Shown here one piece after another: positions 15,154 to 23,631 of a DNA stretch of 38,915 nt. Source of the DNA: Lysinibacillus piscis (GTDB lineage Bacteria > Bacillota > Bacilli > Bacillales_A > Planococcaceae). The notes under the pieces are model-generated. The model had not been told where the DNA came from. It made no database searches and worked only from the letters and a program-made list of their open reading frames with translations. The translations under genes were made by a program, and so were the position numbers. Location: the NCBI RefSeq assembly GCF_026012395.1, contig NZ_BRZA01000011.1, positions 1 to 38,915 of the forward strand, given 5' to 3'. How positions within the stretch are numbered: the stretch's first letter is position 1; each line of letters begins with the position of its first letter.

Positions 15154-17551
15154 GCTGTCCCTCCTTTTTCCCCATTCGTAGCTTAATCATTGCCAATATT
15201 GCCATTCCCGCAATACTTAACACGGTAATTTCAAATAATGTATCGAAGCCACGATAATCCACTAAAATCACATTGACGATATTGCCACCACCTGCTAAAT
15301 CATGAACTGTTTCCTCATAATATTTTGCAATAGACGGCACTAGCTTTTGCGAGTGTGCAGATAATGCAACAAGTGTGACCATACAACCAACTGCTACAGA
15401 AATAAGGATACGGCCTATTTTAAATGGAGCTGTAGCACTTTTTCTTTTTATTTCAGGCAGGTGATAGAAAACAAGTAAAAATAGGGCAACTGAAATCGTT
15501 TCAATGACGAGTTGTGTTAAAGCTAAATCGGGTGCATTAAAAATGACGAAAAATAAGGCTACTGTATAACCAACCGCACCAAGTCCGATAATGGCTGCTA
15601 AACGTGATTTAACTAACATAGTCATAATGGTCGCAATCACCAATACGATGATTAAAATAATATGATATGGATGAATCGGTGCGACATCATCGAATGAAAC
15701 CGTGAAAGCATCTTTAAAAATTAAAGAGGCGATGACGATGATGGCAATACTACCGAGCATATAGAGTAAATAATGGCGCATGGAGCCAATCATATAACGA
15801 CGAGATAGACGATTTAAGCCGACATCTAAACCTACCATGAATTTGTCATAAGCATTATTCAATGTAAAGGTCTGTGGAAAATGCTGATAAATGCTTTGCC
15901 ATTTTGGTAATGACACAAATAAGAGCACTCCTATAAGAACAATACCAATCGTCATCAATAGTTCGGGTGTCAGCCCATGCCATGCAGCTACATGAATATC
16001 AACTGCTGCTGGTGTATCATATAAAAATGGCTGTATCGCTTGTACAGCAGGTTTGACAAACATATCCCCAATGACGTTTGGAATAAAGAAAATCACAATC
16101 ACGAACAAAGCTAACAACATGGGCGCAATAAGCATACCAATTGGCGCTTCATGTGGTTTACGTGGTAGCTGTTCAGGCTTGTAATGCCCAGCAAATGTTT
16201 TAAACACAAAATAAAAGCTATAAACAAATGTAAAAATACTTGCAAGCCAAGCGACAATTGGGAAAAGTGTTCCCCATGTATCAAAGCCAAAAAAGTCAAA
16301 ATTGCGTAAAGCAAGCATAGCTGTTAAAAACATTTCTTTACTTAAAAATCCATTAAATGGTGGTAATCCAGCCATGGAAAAACTACCAATCGCTGCTATT
16401 GTAAAGCTAAGTGGCATCATACTCATTAAACCACCTAATTTACGAATATCCCGAGTGCCTGTTTCATGGTCGATAATACCAGCAATCATAAATAAGCTGC
16501 CTTTAAATGTGGCATGATTAATCAAATGGAATATCGCTGCGAATGCGGCATATTTGATTGCTTCAGGTGCATTTTGACTATGAATCGCTACAGCACTTGC
16601 CCCAAGTAGAGACATAATTAAACCGAGCTGACTAACGGTTGAAAAAGCTAAAATGCCCTTTAAGTCTGTTTGTTTCACTGCAAAGAATGAACCCCAGAAT
16701 AATGTGACAATGCCGATTCCTGTGACAAGCCATATCCATAATTCTGAAATGGCAAAAATCGGTGTGAAGCGTGCAACTAAATAAATGCCTGCTTTGACCA
16801 TTGTGGCAGAATGAAGATAGGCACTAACAGGTGTCGGTGCTTCCATTGCATCAGGTAACCAAATATAAAATGGAAATTGCGCAGACTTTGTAAAAGCCCC
16901 TAGTAATAATAGTATGAGTGCCCAGGTAAAGAACGGGTGCTGTGCTAGGTCAGGCATCATTCCGATTAATTCACGAATAGAATACGTGTTGCCCATAATG
17001 GATAGTAGGATAAAGGAACCGAGCATCATTAATCCACCACCAACAGTAATCATCATCGATTTTAATGCCCCAAAGCGAGAGGCATCTCGTGTATACCAAT
17101 AGCCGATGAGTAAAAAAGATGAAATCGAAGTGAGCTCCCAAAAGAAATAAAGTGTTATGAGATGGTCAGATTGCACAACACCTAGCATGGCAGACATAAA
17201 CAATAATAAATAAACATAAAAATTGTGAAGCTTTTCTTTCTGCTTATCCAAATAAAAAATCGAGTACAGTACAACTAATGAGCCAATACCTGTAATGAGT
17301 AATGAAAATAATAGGCTAAGCCCATCTAAATAAGAGACAAACACAATATCGAGTGAAGGAATCCATGGAAGTGTTGCTGAAAATACGTCACCTTCCATCA
17401 CCTTTGCAATATATGTACTATAAATGATAGCAAGTGTCACAGGTACTGCTAGAACAAACCAGCCTGTATGAATGTTTTTCATGATTTTATAGAAAAACGG
17501 CACAAGTATAGCCGCAAGCATAGGAATAAAAATAGTAAGCACTTGTAACAT
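15140..17551 (-). CDS. mrpA: Mrp Na+/H+ antiporter subunit A
   Basis: This 803-aa large subunit is homologous to NuoL. An N-terminal NuoL-like part contains FFWELTSISSFLLIGYW, KSAQFPFYIWLPDAMEAPTPVSAYLHSATMVKAG and FHLINHATFKGSLFM, the proton-channel helices with the key Glu, Lys and His. The C-terminal part (about residue 600 on) has the MrpA-specific DUF4040-like helices (GYTVALFFVIFNAPDLALTQLVIETIS). The length matches Bacillus MrpA. It opens the leftward operon mrpABCDEFG; GGAGGG lies before the ATG. The complex exchanges cytoplasmic Na+ for protons and supports alkali and salt tolerance. Confidence 0.95.
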   Translation of the reverse strand: MLQVLTIFIPMLAAILVPFFYKIMKNIHTGWFVLAVPVTLAIIYSTYIAKVMEGDVFSATLPWIPSLDIVFVSYLDGLSLLFSLLITGIGSLVVLYSIFYLDKQKEKLHNFYVYLLLFMSAMLGVVQSDHLITLYFFWELTSISSFLLIGYWYTRDASRFGALKSMMITVGGGLMMLGSFILLSIMGNTYSIRELIGMMPDLAQHPFFTWALILLLLGAFTKSAQFPFYIWLPDAMEAPTPVSAYLHSATMVKAGIYLVARFTPIFAISELWIWLVTGIGIVTLFWGSFFAVKQTDLKGILAFSTVSQLGLIMSLLGASAVAIHSQNAPEAIKYAAFAAIFHLINHATFKGSLFMIAGIIDHETGTRDIRKLGGLMSMMPLSFTIAAIGSFSMAGLPPFNGFLSKEMFLTAMLALRNFDFFGFDTWGTLFPIVAWLASIFTFVYSFYFVFKTFAGHYKPEQLPRKPHEAPIGMLIAPMLLALFVIVIFFIPNVIGDMFVKPAVQAIQPFLYDTPAAVDIHVAAWHGLTPELLMTIGIVLIGVLLFVSLPKWQSIYQHFPQTFTLNNAYDKFMVGLDVGLNRLSRRYMIGSMRHYLLYMLGSIAIIVIASLIFKDAFTVSFDDVAPIHPYHIILIIVLVIATIMTMLVKSRLAAIIGLGAVGYTVALFFVIFNAPDLALTQLVIETISVALFLLVFYHLPEIKRKSATAPFKIGRILISVAVGCMVTLVALSAHSQKLVPSIAKYYEETVHDLAGGGNIVNVILVDYRGFDTLFEITVLSIAGMAILAMIKLRMGKKEGQHENK

Positions 17552-17693
17552 GAAAGCCCTCCTTTACACGCAGAATAAATTAAGTATAACGTAATTTTAT
17601 AGTGAATGCATACGACCTCTTGCAGGGACATAAGGATTTTCGCTATATTAATAAATAGGAAAAGATTACGAAAATAAGAGGAAAAAATTTTTT

Positions 17694-18257
17694 ATGAAGA
17701 ACCCCTATCTTTATGGTTATTTGCCATTAATAACGATTTTATTGTTTAGTTTGACGTTTGGAATGTATGCTGTAAGTGAATCATTACAGCTTTTTCAAGT
17801 AATCGGTGTTTATTCAGGCTTGCGTGAATTTGTCTCTGATTTAGAGTTACGCATTTTATTATTAATTGTCTTCGTTACCCTTTTTTTTATGCTGTTTTCA
17901 GCCTTAAAACTTGTAGGCGAAACGATTCATGAGCTGGGAATGCTACTATTTTCAAAGGATTTAGATGGCACAACTGTTCATCAAGCTAGAAGTGGCTATC
18001 TGATTTTATTAGTTGGTGCGATTTGCTCGGCATTTGTCATTCAATCCTTTGTGATGTTAATCGGCGTTTTTGCACTCACAATATGTATTTATTTTGTGTA
18101 TGTCGTGTATAAAATGAGTCATTATTTATCGATTGGTGGCACAGTGGGATTATTAATTTTTGAGCTTTGTCTATGGATGGTACTTATTTTTCTTTTAGCA
18201 TATGTTATTTTAAAATTATATAATGGTATTTTAGCTAGTCTACCGTTTACACAATAA
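17694..18257 (+). CDS. YufK-like (DUF5366) membrane protein
   Basis: This is a 187-aa protein with about five hydrophobic segments: near residues 10-30, 50-72, 98-140 (a pair) and 150-175. It begins MKNPYLYGYLPLITILLFSLTFG and resembles the B. subtilis protein YufK, encoded near the mrp locus there. Here it is divergent from mrpA, sharing a 140-base intergenic region. AAGAGGAAA lies upstream of the ATG. Its function is unknown; conserved placement next to mrp would suggest a link to ion homeostasis. The family call is from memory of the pattern. Confidence 0.65.
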   Translation: MKNPYLYGYLPLITILLFSLTFGMYAVSESLQLFQVIGVYSGLREFVSDLELRILLLIVFVTLFFMLFSALKLVGETIHELGMLLFSKDLDGTTVHQARSGYLILLVGAICSAFVIQSFVMLIGVFALTICIYFVYVVYKMSHYLSIGGTVGLLIFELCLWMVLIFLLAYVILKLYNGILASLPFTQ

Positions 18258-18304
18258 AAATATCCCCTGTAGGATGTACTTATTTTACAGGGGATATTTT
18301 TATA
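18256..18304 (+). terminator. Terminator after the YufK-like gene
   Basis: A 16-bp stem (AAAAATATCCCCTGTA and its complement) with a 14-nt loop ends in a T run. It begins at the stop codon of the preceding gene. Confidence 0.85.
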
Positions 18305-18390
18305 TTAACTTTCTGAAAAAAGGAATTTTATTGATTTTTGTGATGTAATTAATTGAATCAATTTTCAAGGGTGAGCATGAATATGTAAAG

Positions 18391-18567
18391 ATGAGAATTA
18401 ACCACTTTCTGTTTATTCTTTTAGGATGGGGTTTAGGTGTAGCAATTTGTTATGTTTTCTTGGACGGTATTGATTTCAAACTATTTTCACGATTGCTCTT
18501 TTTATACGTTGTTGGTGAAGTGGGCTATTACTTTATATGGAAACGAAAGAACAGTCAGATAGAATGA
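18391..18567 (+). CDS. Small membrane protein, 58 aa, unknown
   Basis: A short frame reads MRINHFLFILLGWGLGVAIC, then YVFLDGIDF, then FSRLLFLYVVGEVGYYFIW and a charged end KRKNSQIE. Two hydrophobic helices joined by a short acidic turn and a positive C-terminal tail are typical of real small membrane proteins, and a terminator follows 2 bases after the stop. The weak point is the start: AAGGGTG lies some 20 bases upstream and no strong site is nearer. No family is recognised. Confidence 0.5.
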   Translation: MRINHFLFILLGWGLGVAICYVFLDGIDFKLFSRLLFLYVVGEVGYYFIWKRKNSQIE

Positions 18568-18568
18568 C

Positions 18569-18606
18569 AAAGTACCCGATAGGCTGTCTATCGGGTACTT
18601 TGTTTT
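18569..18606 (+). terminator. Terminator after the 58-aa membrane protein
   Basis: A perfect 14-bp stem (AAAGTACCCGATAG and its complement) with a 5-nt loop is followed by GTTTTT. It also sits just beyond the 3' end of the convergent penicillin-binding protein gene and may serve both. Confidence 0.85.
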
Positions 18607-18617
18607 TAAAAGATATT

Positions 18618-20468
18618 TTACTGTAGTAACACATTGAAAATTTGGTGATGAATTTGTAGCTGTTCAAGTTCCTGCATGGATTGTGGGCGATCATAGCCAA
18701 TCCATACAGCGGCTGTATAATGGTCGTTTAAGCCTGCCAGCCAATAATCCCGGTAATCATTCGTTGTTCCTGTTTTAGCCCCGACATAATGGCTGGAGCT
18801 GTAAATGCCTTGACCTGTTCCATTGCTCACAACATCAGCGAGCAGCTCACGCATATATTGTACAGTTTTAGGGGACCAAATGGGTGTACGTGTCGTATCC
18901 CATGTATAAAGGTCTGTCCCATCAGCCGCCACAACTTTGCGAATACTATGAGAGGGACTATAGGAGCCATCGATAAAGCTTGTATAGGCATCTGCTAGCT
19001 CTAAAGGTGTCACCCCATATGTTAAACCACCTAAAGCAGTAGCATAGGTGTGATCTTTTGCAACAAGTGAGCGAAAATGGAAACGATCTAAATAGCTAAA
19101 TGCCGTCTCTACCCCAACCGTATTGAAAAGGCGTAGAGCAGATGTGTTGTAACTATGACGAAATGCAGTGCGAATAGAAACATCACCGTAAAGATAGCCT
19201 CCATAGTTTTGAGGACAAAACGAGTCAATACAATAACGACCACCATTGACAATCGAATCAGGTGTAGAAGTGGTTGTTTCAAAAAGTGGTGCATAGACAG
19301 CTAGGGGCTTAAAAGCAGAACCAGGCTGACGAGTACCTTGAAAAGCACGATGAAAATCAAATTTCTCATAATTTTTACCTGCATATACATCAACAATTTC
19401 TCGTGTTTGATTGTCAATAACGACACTCGCTGCTTGTAATTGTCCTTCCCCTAATAGAGCATTTATTTGCTCCTCATCCTGCAATTGTTTATCAGGGTCA
19501 AGTGCTGTATAGATGGTGATTCCATTTTGCAATAAATAGTTAATACGATTGGTTAATTGTGTTGTGATATTTTGCTGTTCCTCTTTTGTTTTTGCATTTT
19601 TTAATAATTCTGTGTAGCCTTCTTGCTCAGCTACTAGCCATTTCAGCTCTTGTAATACATAGGTGCTATACATAGGATTATTTTGCACCTTATTTTTAAT
19701 TGTTAAGGTAATGGCTTCTGCTTTATAATTGGTTGCTTCTTGCTGTGTAATGGTTCCATTGGCTACAAGTATATCTAACAATCGTTCTTGTCGTGCCTTT
19801 GTATTGTCAAAGTTTTTTAAAGGATTATACAATGTAGGGTTGTTGGGAATTGCTGCGATAAAGGCGATTTCTGCAATCGATAATTCTTGTAAAGGCTTTT
19901 GAAAATAATAGGTCGCTGCTCCACCAATCCCATATACTTGATTGCTAAAATAAGCTTCATTCAAATACATTGATAAAATGGCTTCCTTATCAAATTGCTT
20001 TTCTAATTCATACGCATAAAATAACTCTGTTAATTTTCGTTCATACGTTTTTTCTTCAGATAGATAACGCATTCGTACAAGCTGCTGTGTAATGGTACTA
20101 CCACCTTGAGAGCTAGTGTTTGTATTGGAATTGACAACAACGGCACGTATAATCGCACTTAAATCAAAGCCAATATGCTCATAAAAATCGACATCCTCAC
20201 TTGCAATAAATATTTCCTGGGCAATTTGTGGAATATCTTGTAGTGGAAGTGGTTTTCGCCATTCGACATATTCTTCACTAAATACTTGCCCATGACGATC
20301 GATTAGTGTGACAGGTAATTGAGCAGCCATTTCAGGAAGATGGATGGTTTTCTCTATTTGTTGTTGATGTGCTTGTGCTGTAGTAAGCTCAGCTAAAATG
20401 CTTGTGCTAATCCACCAAAGAATAGGGAAAAATAGAATGATGATAACAAAGCCAAAAATATTTTTCAT
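18618..20468 (-). CDS. Class A penicillin-binding protein (transglycosylase/transpeptidase)
   Basis: This 616-aa bifunctional cell-wall synthase is anchored by an N-terminal helix (residues 4-27). The GT51 glycosyltransferase domain shows SEDVDFYEHIGFD, GGSTITQQLVR, ELFYAYELEKQFDKEAILSMYLN and the Tyr-rich GIGGAATYYF segment. The transpeptidase domain shows the active-site SxxK in PGSAFKPL, the SYN triad in HSYNTSA and KTGT near residue 562. It is shorter than most class A proteins because it ends soon after the KTGT box, without a C-terminal extension. It resembles the PbpF/PbpG group, but the exact paralogue cannot be assigned. Confidence 0.92.
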   Translation of the reverse strand: MKNIFGFVIIILFFPILWWISTSILAELTTAQAHQQQIEKTIHLPEMAAQLPVTLIDRHGQVFSEEYVEWRKPLPLQDIPQIAQEIFIASEDVDFYEHIGFDLSAIIRAVVVNSNTNTSSQGGSTITQQLVRMRYLSEEKTYERKLTELFYAYELEKQFDKEAILSMYLNEAYFSNQVYGIGGAATYYFQKPLQELSIAEIAFIAAIPNNPTLYNPLKNFDNTKARQERLLDILVANGTITQQEATNYKAEAITLTIKNKVQNNPMYSTYVLQELKWLVAEQEGYTELLKNAKTKEEQQNITTQLTNRINYLLQNGITIYTALDPDKQLQDEEQINALLGEGQLQAASVVIDNQTREIVDVYAGKNYEKFDFHRAFQGTRQPGSAFKPLAVYAPLFETTTSTPDSIVNGGRYCIDSFCPQNYGGYLYGDVSIRTAFRHSYNTSALRLFNTVGVETAFSYLDRFHFRSLVAKDHTYATALGGLTYGVTPLELADAYTSFIDGSYSPSHSIRKVVAADGTDLYTWDTTRTPIWSPKTVQYMRELLADVVSNGTGQGIYSSSHYVGAKTGTTNDYRDYWLAGLNDHYTAAVWIGYDRPQSMQELEQLQIHHQIFNVLLQ

Positions 20469-20618
20469 AGTTATCTCCGTTCATTGAATAGGAATACTTT
20501 AACAGAATAACAAAAGTACAAAAATCGTCAATACTTTCATAAAGAAAACCAGTAAGAAGTGTGTTAGACTAGAATGAGGTCAGTGAAGAAAATTATTTAT
20601 TTTAAAGGAGAGACTTTT

Positions 20619-21206
20619 ATGTTTCCACAGTTAACAACAGACGTACAAGCAGGCGAAGTGCTTGTTGAAATGAAAACAACAGCAGGACCAATTAAAATTA
20701 AATTGTTTCCAGAGCATGCACCAAAAACAGTTGAGAACTTTTTAGGACATGCAAAATCAGGTTATTATGACGGCATTATTTTCCATCGTGTTATCCAAGA
20801 TTTTATGATTCAAGGTGGTGACCCAACTGGTACAGGTATGGGTGGTGAATCGATTTGGGGAGATTCTTTCGAAGATGAGTTCTCTGAAAATCTATTCAAT
20901 CTTCGTGGTGCACTTTCAATGGCAAATGCAGGTCCAAACACAAACGGCTCTCAATTTTTCATTGTACAAATGAAGCACCTACCAAGCGATATGCTACGTC
21001 AATTACAAGGTGCTGGCTTCCCAGACGAGATTATTGAAGCATATGCACAAAATGGTGGAACACCTTGGTTGGATCATAAGCATACAGTATTCGGTCATGT
21101 TGTAGAAGGTATGGATATTGTCGATAAAATTGCTGATGTAGAAAAAGACTACCGTGACAAGCCATTAGAAGATGTGAAAATTGAATCCATCACGATTTTT
21201 GAATAA
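20619..21206 (+). CDS. ppiB: Peptidyl-prolyl cis-trans isomerase, cyclophilin type
   Basis: This 195-aa protein is a folding helper that isomerises proline peptide bonds. ATG 20619 was chosen because AAAGGAGAG lies 6 bases upstream, whereas the in-frame ATG at 20574 lacks a site. The cyclophilin core is clear: [19 protein letters not shown], with the catalytic Arg of FHR; then [14 protein letters not shown], and [22 protein letters not shown]. There is no signal peptide, so it is cytoplasmic. A one-TM protein gene follows 19 bases later. Confidence 0.93.
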   Translation: MFPQLTTDVQAGEVLVEMKTTAGPIKIKLFPEHAPKTVENFLGHAKSGYYDGIIFHRVIQDFMIQGGDPTGTGMGGESIWGDSFEDEFSENLFNLRGALSMANAGPNTNGSQFFIVQMKHLPSDMLRQLQGAGFPDEIIEAYAQNGGTPWLDHKHTVFGHVVEGMDIVDKIADVEKDYRDKPLEDVKIESITIFE

Positions 21207-21225
21207 TCAATAAGGGTGTGAGCAC

Positions 21226-21438
21226 ATGGAGCACTTCATCTATCAATTTTTATATTTTCCAGAAGATAAATCAGGCTATATTCCAGCAGCATTTGAATTT
21301 TTACTTATGCTTATTTTATGTATTATCGTGTTTATGGTATTACGAAGAATTTCAAAGAAGCAGGAAATCAAATCAAAAGAACTGGAAGACCGTATTCTAG
21401 CTGAGAAAAAAATGACAGACAATCAGCAAACAAAATAA
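21226..21438 (+). CDS. Small single-TM protein downstream of ppiB
   Basis: This 70-aa protein has an N-terminal polar part (MEHFIYQFLYFPEDKSGYIP), one transmembrane helix (FEFLLMLILCIIVFMVL) and a charged helical tail (RRISKKQEIKSKELEDRILAEKK). AAGGGTGTGAG precedes the ATG with proper spacing. It lies 19 bases after ppiB and shares its terminator, so they are probably cotranscribed. No function is recognised. Confidence 0.7.
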   Translation: MEHFIYQFLYFPEDKSGYIPAAFEFLLMLILCIIVFMVLRRISKKQEIKSKELEDRILAEKKMTDNQQTK

Positions 21439-21442
21439 AAAG

Positions 21443-21480
21443 AAGCACCTGCTACAACAATTTGCTAGCAGGTGCTTTGT
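21443..21480 (+). terminator. Terminator of the ppiB operon
   Basis: A 12-bp stem (AAGCACCTGCTA and its complement) with an 11-nt loop lies 4 bases after the stop codon of the small membrane protein. The T run is short (TTTGTG). Confidence 0.7.
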
Positions 21481-21532
21481 GCTTTATCTCATATTAACAG
21501 GCTGTAAAAACCCCACCGATTGAAGGTTCACT

Positions 21533-22702
21533 TTATTGAAATACTCGTTTGAAGCGTTGCACAGCATCCTTTATCGTATCGAATGAGCAAGCAACATTCA
21601 TGCGTAAGAAGCCACGACCTTCTTCGCCGTATTTTGTTCCAGGATCTAATGCTAGTTGCCCAACTTCCAATAGACGTTTCATTAGCTCTTTTTCATCTAA
21701 ATTTAATGCTCGGTAGTCAATCCATAATAAATAAGTGCCTTGTGGTTTCACAATATGAATCCCCTCTATTGCTGTTAGCTCGGCAATGACGTAGTCCATA
21801 TTGTTTGAAATATAAGCAAGAAGCTCATCTAACCAAGTAACGCCTTCTGTATAAGCCGCTTCCAATGCAATAGGTGCAAATGTATTGATAGAGCCCTGAC
21901 CATTCGCCATATTCAATGCTTCTAGCTTTGTGCGTTTTTGTTTATCTGTCACAATCATATACGCTATATGAATGCCTGCTAGATTGAATGTTTTAGTTGG
22001 AGCCATACATGTAATGATACGATTTATTTCATCGCCTGCTATTTTAGCTAAAGGAAGGTGTGTAGAATCGCCTAACATTAAATCAGCGTGAATTTCATCA
22101 GAAACAATCAACACATCATATTTTGCACAAAGTCGAACGATCTCTTTTAATGTCGCTTCATCCCATACATAGCCTCCTGGGTTATGTGGATTACATAATA
22201 TGTACAATTTAATATCTTGGGCAAGTGCTTGTTCAAAAGCTTCAAAATCATAAACAAACGTGCCATCTTTTTCTACAAGCGGACAGCGTACAACCTCTCG
22301 CTGATTATTTTTAGGAATCATCGCAAACGGTGGGTACACAGGTGGTGAAATCAGTATTTTATCGCCTGGGTTCGTAAATGCGGTAATGCAGTTTGCTAAT
22401 GCTGGAATAACACCGTTACAAAAAAGAACGGATTCCTTCTCAATCGTCCACTGATGACGATTTTTTTGCCAATCCACCACCGTTTGCTTTGTTTGAGCAT
22501 TCACAAAATTATAGCCTAATACCATATTCGCTGCATGATGTTGTAAAGCTGTTGAGACAGCCATAGGAGGTGCAAAATCCATATCAGCTATCCACATTGA
22601 TAGAATAGTTGAGGCATCTTGAATACCATAGATTCCTTCCATTGCATCCCATTTTACAGAGTTTGTACAACGGCGATTAATTGTTTCATCGAAAATAGAC
22701 AA
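21533..22702 (-). CDS. patB: PatB/MalY-type cystathionine beta-lyase (PLP aminotransferase fold)
   Basis: This is a roughly 389-aa cytoplasmic PLP enzyme of fold type I, class II aminotransferase group. It starts SIFDETINRRCTNSVKWD, the usual N-terminus of PatB/MalY C-S lyases. VSDEIHADL holds the PLP-binding Asp, and APTKTFNLAGIH holds the Schiff-base lysine. GRGFLRMNVAC near the end carries the carboxylate-binding Arg. It probably cleaves cystathionine or cysteine conjugates. I prefer TTG 22702 as start because AGAGTGAT lies just before it and the family begins at SIFDE; an in-frame GTG at 22711 is the alternative. It is divergent from a DUF1871 gene, and in B. subtilis patB is likewise next to the DUF1871 gene yugE. 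Confidence 0.88.
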   Translation of the reverse strand: MSIFDETINRRCTNSVKWDAMEGIYGIQDASTILSMWIADMDFAPPMAVSTALQHHAANMVLGYNFVNAQTKQTVVDWQKNRHQWTIEKESVLFCNGVIPALANCITAFTNPGDKILISPPVYPPFAMIPKNNQREVVRCPLVEKDGTFVYDFEAFEQALAQDIKLYILCNPHNPGGYVWDEATLKEIVRLCAKYDVLIVSDEIHADLMLGDSTHLPLAKIAGDEINRIITCMAPTKTFNLAGIHIAYMIVTDKQKRTKLEALNMANGQGSINTFAPIALEAAYTEGVTWLDELLAYISNNMDYVIAELTAIEGIHIVKPQGTYLLWIDYRALNLDEKELMKRLLEVGQLALDPGTKYGEEGRGFLRMNVACSFDTIKDAVQRFKRVFQ

Positions 22703-22766
22703 GCAAATCACTCTTTTCTTTTTTATTTACTATGGTATCATATCAAATAGTAGTAAAGGATAATAG

Positions 22767-23036
22767 GTGAGTATTTTGGAAAATATAAAAATGAATCGAA
22801 CAGCGGTTCATCTATTAGAGAGTTGGGACCCATTTCATTTAGGTCCAGAGTGTTATGATACAGAAATAGCTGATGTTGTAGCAGCATTACAAAGTATTGA
22901 TGATCCATCCGCTCTTGCAAAAACCATCCAAGAAACATATGAATATTCTTTTGAAGAGTGGATTCCATTTGAAGAATGTGTCGCTATTTCGTATAAATTA
23001 ATTGCCATCAAATTTGAGGCAAAATGTATCATTTAA
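22767..23036 (+). CDS. DUF1871 family protein (YugE-like)
   Basis: This 89-aa soluble acidic protein carries WDPFHLGPECYDTEIADVV near residue 20, followed by FEEWIPFEECVAISYKLIAIK, the core pattern of the DUF1871 family. It starts with GTG at 22767, preceded by AAAGGA at 6 bases. It is divergent from patB with a 64-base gap. B. subtilis has the same pair (yugE and patB) as neighbours, which supports both calls. The function is unknown. Confidence 0.75.
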   Translation: MSILENIKMNRTAVHLLESWDPFHLGPECYDTEIADVVAALQSIDDPSALAKTIQETYEYSFEEWIPFEECVAISYKLIAIKFEAKCII

Positions 23037-23038
23037 GC

Positions 23039-23080
23039 AAATGAGGTTGTCACTGCATCAGAGTGACAACCTCATTTTAT
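23039..23080 (+). terminator. Terminator after the DUF1871 gene
   Basis: A 15-bp perfect stem (AATGAGGTTGTCACT and its complement) with a 7-nt loop is followed by TTTATG. It starts 3 bases after the stop codon. Confidence 0.85.
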
Positions 23081-23443
23081 GTTGTTGAAAAACAAAAGTG
23101 ACAATAAGATTTTTTGTGATGGAATTTCTGTGAGGGGTTATTTGCTTTAGTGTTGACGTAGCGTTGTACTTCACTTTCGTATAAAGTTACTTACTTTATG
23201 CCTAAAATCTTGTGGGTTTTAGAGTCTTGTCTGTTCACTGTCTATGGGAGTCAAGTAGTCTTCACCCCGATTCGCAAAAGTAGCTTCTTTTTAGCCATTT
23301 TTCTACTGACAACAATAAAAGTATTCACTGCTCACTTTATTTATAATGATTATAAAAAGCTATTTCTTCGCATTTAAATAAGAAAATCATTATCTATCCT
23401 TTTATTGATTGGGAAATAGTGAGAAAAACACTTTTACAGAATA
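23081..23443. other. Non-coding stretch with no recognised gene
   Basis: No convincing open frame or ribosome binding site is seen on either strand. It holds a small hairpin (CTAAAA...TTTTAG near 23201-23222) and a patch of higher GC around 23250-23280 (CACCCCGATTCGC) unlike the surrounding AT-rich spacer. It may be part of a dispersed repeat adjoining the palindromic element at 23444, or decayed sequence. Nothing more can be supported. Confidence 0.3.
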
Positions 23444-23573
23444 GTTGATTGGAGTGGAGCCAGCGTCACTCCTAGGGGATGCGCATCACAGATGAGACCC
23501 TGGAGCGAACGTAGTGAGTGAAGCGGCTCATCGGATGCCCCCTGGAAAGGACGCTGGCGGAACGGAAATCAAC
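23444..23573. repeat. Structured palindromic repeat of the Bacillaceae type
   Basis: A GC-rich 130-bp block lies in AT-rich spacer. The ends GTTGATT and AATCAAC are inverted. Inside, CCAGCGTC (23460-23467) pairs with GACGCTGG (23550-23557), CCTAGGGG mirrors CCCCTGG, and GATGAG is mirrored by CTCATC. The overall design (TTGATTGGAGTG... GCGGAACGGAAATCAA) matches the abundant non-coding stem-loop repeats of Bacillus, Lysinibacillus and Geobacillus genomes, as I recall them. Beyond the ends, weaker inverted similarity continues (GAAAAACACTTTT at about 23422 against AAAGTGCTTTTTC at about 23589), so the folded unit may span about 180 bp. Confidence 0.7.
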
Positions 23574-23631
23574 CCTTACTGTGCTCAAAGTGCTTTTTCG
23601 TTAATGACAGCATCTTTTTTCAACCTTATTT

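Noticed and set aside
22738..22968. Open frame on the minus strand opposite the DUF1871 gene
   Set aside because: It is a shadow frame; the plus-strand gene matches a known family and has a ribosome binding site, and the minus frame has neither.
23195..23235. CRISPR-like repeat (GTTTTAGAGTC string)
   Set aside because: Occurs once only, with no regularly spaced copies and no cas genes nearby.
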